From NCBI GenBank assembly GCA_030633645.1, contig DAOVRY010000078.1:1-5644 (forward strand): a stretch of 5,644 nucleotides of DNA, written 5' to 3'. Positions 1 to 4,978 of the stretch are shown one piece after another. Each line of letters begins with the position of its first letter. The stretch's first letter is position 1. The DNA is from Pseudomonadota bacterium. Lineage in GTDB: Bacteria; Desulfobacterota; DSM-4660; Desulfatiglandales; B25-G16. The translations under genes were made by a program, and so were the position numbers. Below the pieces are notes generated by a model, which did not search any database, had not been told where the DNA came from, and worked only from the letters and a program-made list of their open reading frames with translations.

Positions 1-154
1 AACGATTACCGTTTTCTCTCTCGTATCTATCACAATTATCTAGCGAAGCTTTGCATCAAACCGACGAGTGGAGAAAAATCATATTCCATCAATTGAGACG
101 AAGCGATGTTGGTTTCGTCTAAGGTTATACCGTTGCGCTGCTGGTTTCGTATGA

Positions 155-196
155 CGTTAACCGTTAACCGTTTCGAGCTGCGCAACCGCAACCGTT
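155..196. repeat. Degenerate heptamer tandem repeat (CGTTAAC type)
   Basis: Six consecutive 7-base units can be read here: CGTTAAC, CGTTAAC, CGTTTCG, AGCTGCG, CAACCGC, AACCGTT. The first two are identical, and the last two resemble the same unit in shifted or inverted form, because GTTAAC is itself palindromic. The stretch lies in a gene-free region upstream of the response regulator. It resembles the short heptameric repeats seen between genes of many environmental bacteria. No function is visible, and only the first three units are a convincing array. Confidence 0.45.
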
Positions 197-239
197 TTAC
201 GATCCCAATTATCCTTTGCGCTTTAGTGGTATTAGAAAA

Positions 240-284
240 GCTTGACATAAATTTTAAGATCTTAGCTTATATAGACACCTAGAG
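240..284 (+). repeat. Left copy of a perfect 45-bp inverted repeat
   Basis: This segment is the exact reverse complement of 839-883, with 45 of 45 bases matching and the match ending at both borders. The two copies enclose the response regulator gene and its 3' flank, making a unit of 644 bp outer to outer. The copy ends one base into the GGGAGG ribosome binding site of the enclosed gene, so the whole promoter lies inside the repeat while the coding region does not. No target-site duplication is evident outside the repeats: TTAGAAAA lies on the left and CTGCCCTG on the right. Confidence 0.95.
242..273 (+). promoter_or_regulatory. Candidate sigma-70-like promoter for the response regulator
   Basis: A perfect -35 hexamer TTGACA lies at 242-247. 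The best -10 candidate is TATATA at 268-273, which matches four of six consensus positions but with a long 20-base spacer. Closer-spaced hexamers such as GCTTAT at 265-270 fit less well. An AAGATCTT palindrome at 257-264 sits between the two boxes and could be an operator. Transcription would start near 279, leaving a leader of about 18 bases before the start codon at 297. Confidence 0.5.
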
Positions 285-296
285 GGAGGATACATC

Positions 297-686
297 ATGA
301 AGAAGGTTCTTATAGTTGACGATGATGTTGATGTGAGGAAGTTTGTCTCAAAACTTGTTGAAAGAGCCGGCTATGCAGTTGTAGAAGCCAAGAACGGAGT
401 GGAGGGAATGGGCACAGTAAGGGAGGATAAACCGGACTTAATCATTCTAGATATCTTGATGCCGAAACAGAGTGGAATCAGGATGTATCGCGAATTGAAG
501 ACCGATGAACCTCTAAAAGATATTCCCGTGATCGTGCTTTCTGCTATAGCCCCAAAGAGTTTTTTTCGCTCCCAGGAAGTATTGGCTGAATTTGCTGGTC
601 AACCTATACCTGAACCTGAAGCGTATATGGAAAAACCAGAAGAACCTGAGGAACTGATAGAGTTGATGAAGAAAATTTTGGGATAA
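297..686 (+). CDS. Single-domain response regulator (CheY-like receiver protein)
   Basis: This 129-residue cytoplasmic protein consists only of a receiver domain. The key residues are all present: the acidic pair D8/D9 in VDDD, the phospho-acceptor D52 in LDILMP, the switch S82 in VLSA and the conserved K113 in MEKP. The stretch between beta-4 and beta-5 (about residues 86-108, rich in Pro, Phe and Glu) is longer than in classical CheY, a variant known in environmental anaerobes. There is no DNA-binding or enzymatic output domain and no histidine kinase in the window. It is therefore an orphan regulator that probably acts by protein-protein contact or as a phosphorelay intermediate. The start is fixed by GGGAGG at 284-289, seven bases before ATG. 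It is enclosed by a perfect 45-bp inverted repeat carrying its promoter. The family call is firm; the pathway is unknown. Confidence 0.93.
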   Translation: MKKVLIVDDDVDVRKFVSKLVERAGYAVVEAKNGVEGMGTVREDKPDLIILDILMPKQSGIRMYRELKTDEPLKDIPVIVLSAIAPKSFFRSQEVLAEFAGQPIPEPEAYMEKPEEPEELIELMKKILG

Positions 687-705
687 CTAGAGCGAGGTGT
701 ATATC

Positions 706-753
706 TCCTGGCAAAGACGGTGTTTTTCCTCACGTCTCCTGCCCTTCCCAGGA
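706..753. other. Two-helix stem-loop downstream of the response regulator
   Basis: Two nested complementary pairs can be seen: TCCTGG (706-711) with CCAGGA (748-753), and AGACG (715-719) with CGTCT (733-737), separated by an asymmetric internal loop. It begins 20 bases after the stop codon of the response regulator. There is no uridine run after it, so it is not a typical intrinsic terminator. It could protect the mRNA 3' end. No known RNA family was recognised. Confidence 0.4.
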
Positions 754-813
754 ATTTCAGTGTTCACAAACGAGGTGCAATTCCTTTAATCCCCGACAAA
801 ACTGCCTCATCGA

Positions 814-830
814 CCCGCCCCTCTGGCGGG
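814..830. terminator. GC-rich hairpin, possible terminator
   Basis: CCCGCC (814-819) and GGCGGG (825-830) form a perfect six-pair stem with the five-base loop CCTCT. The sequence after it (ACTCTTCGC on the plus strand) has no T-run, and none follows directly on the minus strand. It could act as a weak or factor-assisted terminator between the convergent promoters of the inverted repeat, or simply as a stem-loop. Confidence 0.35.
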
Positions 831-838
831 ACTCTTCG

Positions 839-883
839 CTCTAGGTGTCTATATAAGCTAAGATCTTAAAATTTATGTCAAGC
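839..883 (-). repeat. Right copy of the 45-bp inverted repeat, with promoter facing inward
   Basis: This is the exact reverse complement of 240-284. Read on the minus strand it contains TTGACA (TGTCAA at 876-881 on the plus strand) and TATATA (850-855), identical in layout to the promoter upstream of the response regulator. Transcription from here would run leftward through the hairpins and into the response regulator gene as antisense RNA, starting near 844. No start codon with a good ribosome binding site follows in that direction. Confidence 0.95.
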
Positions 884-1029
884 CTGCCCTGGCGCGACAG
901 GATTGTAACAAGCTATTGTCAACGCATCCCAATGGAAGTGCAGACTATTGATCTCTAATCCATGCGAGCCAGGTCTGGGCCAGGGTTTTTGGAATACTAA
1001 GTGATTCCTATTAGTTATCACGTGATGCC

Positions 1030-1116
1030 GGATGCTGGTCTCTAGACGCTAGATGAAACAAGGAACAAATTTTCTCTATATATCCAACATCCAACATCGA
1101 GTATCCAGTATCGCTT
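1030..1116. repeat. Heptamer repeats in inverted arrangement (ATCCAAC type)
   Basis: From 1082 five 7-base units run head to tail: ATCCAAC, ATCCAAC, ATCGAGT, ATCCAGT, ATCGCTT. About 45 bases upstream, GGATGCTGG at 1030-1038 is nearly the reverse complement of CCAACATCC at 1084-1092 (one G-U pair in nine), so the two sides could fold back on each other. Repeats built from ATCCAGC/ATCGAGT-like words are common between genes in environmental anaerobes. Their function is not established. Confidence 0.5.
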
Positions 1117-1157
1117 CGCTTCAAGTAGTGGGATTGTAATTCTTCTCAACTGGTCGG

Positions 1158-1183
1158 TTTGAGGCGAAGCTTCGCTAGTCAAA
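1158..1183. repeat. Palindrome around GCGAAGCTTCGC
   Basis: GCGAAGCTTCGC (1164-1175) is a perfect 12-base palindrome. It is framed by TTTGA (1158-1162) and TCAAA (1179-1183), which extend the dyad after a short asymmetric interruption. It lies far from any start codon. It could be a protein-binding site or a cruciform-forming repeat; nothing identifies a user. Confidence 0.35.
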
Positions 1184-1337
1184 TAAGTCCAGACACCCTC
1201 ATCCCCCGGATTGCCTACTATCTGATCTCATTCATTATATCCAGTTATGGTGCTTGTGTTTGGCGAGGTGAGCGAAGGGGTCTCAAGGAGGTATGAATTC
1301 AGCGAGAATTTGGACTGTCAGCAACTGGTTACTTCAC

Positions 1338-1455
1338 TCAGCAAATCTGGGGCGATATCATCCCGTAGCTTGCCGGTTTGATATTTTTTCGGATACTCAC
1401 TTCTTCTATATTAAATGTCTTGGCAAGATCTGAAATTTGTGATTGGTCACTTGCA
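1338..1455 (-). pseudogene. Possible remnant of a DeoR-like helix-turn-helix regulator
   Basis: On the minus strand, the last ~35 codons of an open frame ending at 1338 read like the recognition helices of a DeoR-type winged helix. The stretch around 1439-1377 runs QISDLAKTFNIEEVSIRKNI, which has the expected pattern of an Ala in helix 2, a turn at Asn-Ile, and Ser-Ile-Arg-Lys in the recognition helix. The wing and the sugar-sensing domain are absent: the frame ends 13 residues later. The codons upstream do not resemble the family, and there is no ribosome binding site. If real, it is a fragment of a former regulator, perhaps divergent from the AcnX operon. A chance resemblance is possible. 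Confidence 0.3.
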
Positions 1456-1642
1456 GTGTACTGGTGAAAATGATTGAGCGAGGAATGATAAACAAGGCGC
1501 AGCACCATGGTAAGAAATCTACAATCCTGTGAACGACCCCCTTCTTCACTTTTCCCTTGGCTAATTTTCTGTTTTGGATAAAAAAGTAGCCAAACTAACC
1601 GGAGGGACAACCTTCAGTCCGAAGAAAAAACGGGTAAAAGTC

Positions 1643-2899
1643 ATGGAATTGAATAAGACTCAGAAGGAGATGCTAGATGGCAAAAAGGGGAGCGGTGCGC
1701 GAAAAGCGATGGAGATCCTTGTAGCGTATGGTGAGTGCTACAATGCGGAACGTTTGATCCCCATTACAAGCGTCCATATGGCCGGCAATTTCCCAGTGCT
1801 TTTGGATGAAGGCATTGAATGGCTGGAAGACCTGGCTCAGGATGGAACAAAGGTATCGGTCTATACCACCAAGAACCCTGAGATGTTTGACTTCGAAGAG
1901 GCCGAGGAACTCAGAATTCCCAAGATTTACCAAGTCAGACAGAAAAAAATAGATACCGCTTTGAGATCTCTCGGGGTAACACTCACCTATTCCTGCCACC
2001 ACTATTTGGTGGGAAATGTCCCTCGATTCGGGGATCATATTGCATGGGCTTCCTCCGGAAGCCAAGTGTTTGCCAACTCCGTAATCGGGGCCAGATCTAA
2101 TAGGGATGGAGATCACGTTGCCCTGGCCGCGGCGATCACCGGAGCTATCCCTGAGTGGGGGTTGCACCTCGTTGAAAACAGGAAAGGAGAAATGCTCATC
2201 GATGTAGGCCCATTGAACCTTGATGAGTACGACCCGGCTGATTACAAGGCTCTTGGTTGGTACTTGGGAAAGATGGTGGGAATGAAAATTCCTGTATTTG
2301 TGAACCTGCCCCCCGATATGCAGATAGAAGAGGTGAAGGGTCTCCTTTATACTCTGACGGTGACCGGGGCTACAGGGCTCGTCCATCTGGTGGGCGTCAC
2401 GCCAGAGGCCCCTACCCTTGAAGCCGCCTTTGGTGGCGCTCCCCCTTCTTCCCCTGAGATCATCGCATCCCAGGACAAGGTTGACAAGGCATACATAGAG
2501 ATATCCAGCAGTTCAGATGAAAATGTAGACCTTGTCATATTTGGTTGTCCTCAGTGCAGTATCCAGGAAGTCCAGGAAATTTCGAACATGCTTGAAGGCA
2601 AAAAGCTGCATCCTGAAACGCAGCTGTGGATTTGCACATCTGCTTGGGTCAAGACTTTATGCAAAAGGATGGGCCTGTTGGACAAACTGGGGTCTTCCGG
2701 TGCCCGTGTCGTAGCCGATGTGGGCGCAGCGGACGGTCCGCATCTCTACCTCCGGGAACAGGGCATTCGAGTGATTGCTATGAACTCTGCGAGGGGAAGC
2801 TATTATGCTCACAACCTTTTTGGCATGGATACGTGGTTCGGCTCCACCCGGGAATGCGTTCAAACGGCTATATCAGGAAAATGGAAGGGGACAAGATGA
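1643..2899 (+). CDS. Aconitase X (AcnX) family dehydratase, large catalytic subunit
   Basis: This 418-residue cytoplasmic protein matches the large subunit of two-subunit AcnX enzymes (formerly DUF521), iron-dependent hydro-lyases distantly related to aconitase. Visible family landmarks are the N-terminal helix with KAMEILVAYG (21-30), SVHMAGN (43-49), SCHHYL with C118, WASSGSQVFANSVIGARSN (135-153), the HLVGVTPEAPT region (248-258), GCPQCS with C302 and C305, C331 in ICTS, and NSARGSYY (381-388). C118, C302 and C331 are candidate iron-sulfur or metal ligands. Characterised relatives are bacterial cis-3-hydroxy-L-proline dehydratases and archaeal phosphomevalonate dehydratases; the substrate here is not settled. 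ATG at 1643 is chosen because homologues start at this point. The frame stays open upstream only to a TTG at 1574, and a GGAGGG at 1601 is too far away to serve 1643. The stop overlaps the small-subunit start. Confidence 0.92.
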   Translation: MELNKTQKEMLDGKKGSGARKAMEILVAYGECYNAERLIPITSVHMAGNFPVLLDEGIEWLEDLAQDGTKVSVYTTKNPEMFDFEEAEELRIPKIYQVRQKKIDTALRSLGVTLTYSCHHYLVGNVPRFGDHIAWASSGSQVFANSVIGARSNRDGDHVALAAAITGAIPEWGLHLVENRKGEMLIDVGPLNLDEYDPADYKALGWYLGKMVGMKIPVFVNLPPDMQIEEVKGLLYTLTVTGATGLVHLVGVTPEAPTLEAAFGGAPPSSPEIIASQDKVDKAYIEISSSSDENVDLVIFGCPQCSIQEVQEISNMLEGKKLHPETQLWICTSAWVKTLCKRMGLLDKLGSSGARVVADVGAADGPHLYLREQGIRVIAMNSARGSYYAHNLFGMDTWFGSTRECVQTAISGKWKGTR

Positions 2900-3309
2900 A
2901 GATCAAGGCTAAACCTGTGACCACAGGGGTTGCGGAGGGACAGGCTATTGTCTCGCGTATGCCCATATTTTTTACTGGAGGTATGGACCCTAGCGCTGGG
3001 ATTATTAGAGAGCCAGGGCATGATCTGGAGGGTCAGAGCGTGGCGGGTAGGATTCTTGTCTTTCCCAGTGGTAAGGGGTCAACAACTGGTTCCTGGCAGT
3101 TCTATGCAGCGTACAAGCGCGGTAGTGCTCCAAAGGGAATCATCAATGTCAAGGCAGAAGGCGTGGTAGCCGTTAGCGCAATTATTACGGGCACACCTAT
3201 GGTGCAGGAGCCGGAGAAAGACCCTTTCGAATTCATAGAGAACGGTGACCTCGTAAGAATCGATGCAAATGAGGGAATCGTAGAAGTTGAGAAAAAACAA
3301 CGTAAGTGA
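2896..3309 (+). CDS. Aconitase X family dehydratase, small (swivel) subunit
   Basis: This 137-residue protein is the small subunit of two-part AcnX (formerly DUF126), equivalent to the swivelling domain of aconitase. It carries the hallmark PSGKGSTTGS (residues 57-66), in which the Ser of the Gly-Lys-Gly-Ser turn (S62) is expected to face the active site. This is followed by the conserved APKGIIN (78-84) and AVSAIITGTPMV (92-103) strands and a C-terminal NGDLVRIDANEGIVEV barrel strand pair. The start is ATG at 2896, overlapping the large-subunit TGA as ATGA. AAGGGG at 2885-2890 is its ribosome binding site, so the two chains should be translationally coupled and made in equal amounts. A longer in-frame extension upstream is a shadow of the large subunit. 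The family call is firm. Confidence 0.92.
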   Translation: MKIKAKPVTTGVAEGQAIVSRMPIFFTGGMDPSAGIIREPGHDLEGQSVAGRILVFPSGKGSTTGSWQFYAAYKRGSAPKGIINVKAEGVVAVSAIITGTPMVQEPEKDPFEFIENGDLVRIDANEGIVEVEKKQRK

Positions 3310-3318
3310 AAGGAGGTG
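3310..3318 (+). promoter_or_regulatory. Strong Shine-Dalgarno sequence without a usable start
   Basis: Directly after the small-subunit stop codon lies AAGGAGGTG (3310-3318), nearly the full anti-16S complement. The only initiator in range is the GTG at 3316, which abuts it with no spacer. No open frame begins 5-10 bases downstream. It may be left from a deleted gene, or be a standby site for the transporter gene at 3397, which has its own ribosome binding site. Confidence 0.4.
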
Positions 3319-3396
3319 AACAAGGGCTTCGACAAAAGACATCCGGAAAATTTTAGCTGGATATATGATGACACATTACAAGTAAGGAGGTTTCCT

Positions 3397-3555
3397 ATGA
3401 AATGCAAAAGAATGTTTTTCGTAGCATTCGGTCTTGCCCTATTAACCTTTCTAACGGTTTCACCGTTTGTTTCGGTCACTGAAGCCGTATCCCAAAAACC
3501 GATCAAGCTCAGTTTTAGCACCATGTTTCCGCGCGCGGTCTTATCCCCGATTTAA
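3397..3555 (+). pseudogene. 5' fragment of a TRAP transporter solute-binding protein (DctP family)
   Basis: The reading frame encodes 52 residues. It starts with a positively charged N-terminus (MKCKR), a hydrophobic core (FFVAFGLALLTFLTVSPFVSV) and a cleavage region near TEAVSQ, which is a Sec signal peptide. Then comes KPIKLSFSTMFP, the characteristic first beta strand of DctP-type periplasmic binding proteins. A full protein has about 330 residues. Here family likeness stops at about 3528, and the frame closes with RAVLSPI and a stop. The start is well supported by TAAGGAGG at 3383-3390, six bases before ATG. It lies 87 bases after the AcnX small subunit in the same direction, so it was probably the uptake component for the AcnX substrate. 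As it stands the product cannot bind ligand. The TRAP assignment rests on a short stretch. Confidence 0.7.
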
Positions 3556-3655
3556 ATATACCCCTTTATCCACGATCTAGGAAGCCCCCCCTTATAATTG
3601 CTATTATTCAATCCCGAAGAGAGAGAAAGATATTATTCCTTCAACTGCCACAAAA
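3556..3655. other. Junction segment between broken genes
   Basis: About 100 bases between the end of the truncated TRAP gene and the first recognisable RAYT codon contain nothing identifiable. The RAYT frame is open back to a TAG at 3578, but the translation before 3653 does not look like the family. The break that removed the rest of the TRAP gene and the front of the RAYT gene therefore lies between about 3528 and 3655. Confidence 0.5.
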
Positions 3656-4087
3656 AGGTATCCCGATTTTGTCCGCTCAGGTATGGATCGGGGCTATAAA
3701 AATCCATTGGCCGAGCTTTCCCACTCACCTATTGTGGGAAGCAGGGAATTTGTAGCCGAAATCAAAGATAAGTTTCTAAGGAAAAAACAGCCGGACAGGG
3801 ATCTTCCGGCATTAAGAGAGCTCTCAAGCACACCGGAGCTGGATTACATCGAAAAAGCAGTCGATTCAGTGTTGCACTCAGAGGAAAACCTGGCGCGACA
3901 GGTCAAATTGCATTTGTATCATCGCTACAGCTCAATGAAACTAAGGGAAATTGGAAACCGATTTGGTATAGGACAATCAGGAATAACTCAGGCGAGTCGG
4001 CGGATCGGCATAAAGGCAAGAGAGGATAAAAAGCTTAAAAAGACTGTTAAAACGATAGAGATGAAAATCACTTTGTCAATTATGTGA
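3656..4087 (+). pseudogene. C-terminal remnant of a REP-associated (RAYT/IS200-like) transposase
   Basis: From 3656 the frame reads RYPDFVRSG and continues through NPLAELSHSPIVGS and REFVAEIKDKF. Counting residues from the ATG at 3683, it then has KLREIGNRFGIGQSGITQAS at 86-105 and ends near 120 in a basic coil (KAREDKKLKK and beyond). This order is typical of the C-terminal third of RAYT proteins, whose last part is a DnaA-like helix-turn-helix. The N-terminal HUH/Y1 nuclease domain, with its His-hydrophobic-His motif and catalytic tyrosine (about 180 residues), is missing. No ribosome binding site precedes the ATG at 3683, so this is a decapitated pseudogene rather than a short gene. RAYTs are domesticated single-strand transposases linked to REP palindromes. 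It sits between two other broken genes on either side. Confidence 0.75.
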
Positions 4088-4108
4088 GGGGTCACCCCCT
4101 TTGTTTTC
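4087..4108 (+). terminator. Short hairpin with T-rich tail after the RAYT remnant
   Basis: The RAYT stop codon runs into AGGGG-TCA-CCCCCT (4087-4100), then TTTGTTTT. The stem is only four or five pairs but purely G-C, and the tail is T-rich, as in a weak intrinsic terminator. Because RAYT genes commonly end next to REP-like palindromes, this dyad may instead mark the element's right boundary. Recognisable metal-permease codons on the other strand stop within about 11 bases of it. Confidence 0.4.
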
Positions 4109-4110
4109 AC

Positions 4111-4331
4111 TGGGTGGAGCCAATGCCAGTGATAGATGGTCTGATAGTATCAGGCTGCCCTGATACCTGCAAGGACACTGTGAGAAATACGGCCGGCAAT
4201 ATAGGTGATCCGCCGGGTTACGACGTAGGTGCCGATGATTTTACAGGCGATGCTGGCAAGAACCCCGGTTAAAAGGGCATACTGGAGAAGCGTCTGTTGC
4301 TGTTGCTCAGTTAAGTTGCACCCCTTTCTTT
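4111..4331 (-). pseudogene. 5' fragment of a metal ABC transporter permease (ZnuB/TroC type)
   Basis: Read leftward, the frame gives LTEQQQQTLLQYALLTGVLA, then IACKIIGTYVVTRRITYIAG and RISHSVLAGIRAA, followed by TGA at 4152-4150. This is the first membrane helix and the conserved VVxRRITYIAGGISHSVLGG region of zinc/manganese ABC permeases (usual length about 270). Beyond the stop the same frame still reads like the family (YYQTIYHWHWLHP) to about 4111, where likeness ends at the RAYT side. The TGA sits where relatives often have Arg, consistent with CGA to TGA. Three positions normally Gly are Lys or Arg (ACK, AGR, GIR). No ATG, GTG or TTG lies near the expected start. The fragment begins immediately after the 205-aa membrane protein, in operon order. 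It is non-functional. Confidence 0.72.
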
Positions 4332-4928
4332 TACAAACAAAAGGGGAAAAACAATATCGCTTACACAACAAGGTATCCATACAGCCAAGAATAAAAATAT
4401 AAAGATCCCAATGTAAAGAATCATATTCAGATTGTCTCCTTGTGCCATAATCATATGGAAAAGTGATGCCCAAGTGCTTAAAAGAACATGGCCTGCATGA
4501 GGAAATTTGGTAGTAGGTCTAAAATAGGAGATAGAGATTCCTAGAAAAGCCAGTGGATTTACGAGCCACCATTTTTCAACAAAACCGATATGAATCTCCC
4601 TTTCAGGCATGTTCAGCAAGATCTCGCCTAAGAAAGGGATTATGGAATCACTTATAGTAGCTATGCCTATAGAACCCGTATAGCCTATGACTAGCAGAGC
4701 CGGAAGAGTATATCCGCCGCTCATACTCCTATATCTGTGGATTTTGAAAATTGAGGAGGTGACTAATGCACTTAATAATACGTGGATGGGGTGGAGTATG
4801 TAGAAGATGGTGTAAGAGGTATGGGATGGTAGCTGAGAAAATAAAACCATAGCAATTATTCCGGTTAAGGCGCCAAAGAAGGTGAAAGGAGCGTGGTCTT
4901 TTAATTCCTTGCTTATTTGTTTTAGCAT
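4311..4928 (-). CDS. Polytopic membrane protein of a metal-transport locus, function unknown
   Basis: The protein has 205 residues and about six membrane segments, at roughly 15-34, 40-61, 73-99, 120-136, 146-162 and 169-199. Potential metal ligands lie at or near membrane edges: H46 and H49 (HPIH), H113, H144 and H147 (HAGH), H158, C187-C188 (IPCC) and D191. I recognise it only as a conserved hypothetical protein typically found with zinc-type ABC permeases in anaerobic bacteria. That fits its position directly before a broken permease, with which it overlaps or abuts. It may be a channel subunit, an accessory to the transporter or a separate metal carrier. The start ATG at 4928 is preceded by GGGAAG at a usual distance. 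No frameshift or internal stop is visible, so this gene looks intact although the permease is dead. Confidence 0.8.
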   Translation of the reverse strand: MLKQISKELKDHAPFTFFGALTGIIAMVLFSQLPSHTSYTIFYILHPIHVLLSALVTSSIFKIHRYRSMSGGYTLPALLVIGYTGSIGIATISDSIIPFLGEILLNMPEREIHIGFVEKWWLVNPLAFLGISISYFRPTTKFPHAGHVLLSTWASLFHMIMAQGDNLNMILYIGIFIFLFLAVWIPCCVSDIVFPLLFVKERGAT

Positions 4929-4978
4929 TTGCTTCCCGTTTTATTTAATGTGGTAAATTGTAACTCAACATTGTCCCC

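Larger units (their letters stand above)
884..1642. other. Long gene-free region with repeats and a decayed regulator
   Basis: Apart from the elements listed separately, no gene is supported between the inverted repeat and the AcnX operon. A 46-codon reading frame at 1293-1433 begins next to AAGGAGG, but only one base separates the two and the product looks like nothing known. Stop codons are frequent in all frames, several short words recur (for example TTCGCT at 834, 1111, 1116 and 1171), and the region has the texture of degraded or intergenic sequence. The promoter of the AcnX operon must lie here or within about 200 bases before 1643, but no clear -35/-10 pair was seen. Confidence 0.6.

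Noticed and set aside
36..248. 70-residue open frame on the minus strand at the left edge
   Set aside because: It has no ribosome binding site, its start lies inside the inverted repeat promoter, and its sequence is translated heptamer repeat; no family resemblance.
676..765. attC-like (integron cassette) recombination site after the response regulator
   Set aside because: The paired arms suggested it, but no RYYYAAC and GTTRRRY core pair could be found at the right spacing.
1030..1116. CRISPR array
   Set aside because: The repeating unit is only seven bases with no spacers of regular length.
1293..1433. 46-codon frame beginning next to AAGGAGG
   Set aside because: Only one base separates the SD from the ATG, the product resembles nothing, and it overlaps the regulator remnant on the other strand.
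1673..2386. Long minus-strand frame opposite the AcnX large subunit
   Set aside because: It is a shadow of a strongly recognised gene; its translation has no family features.
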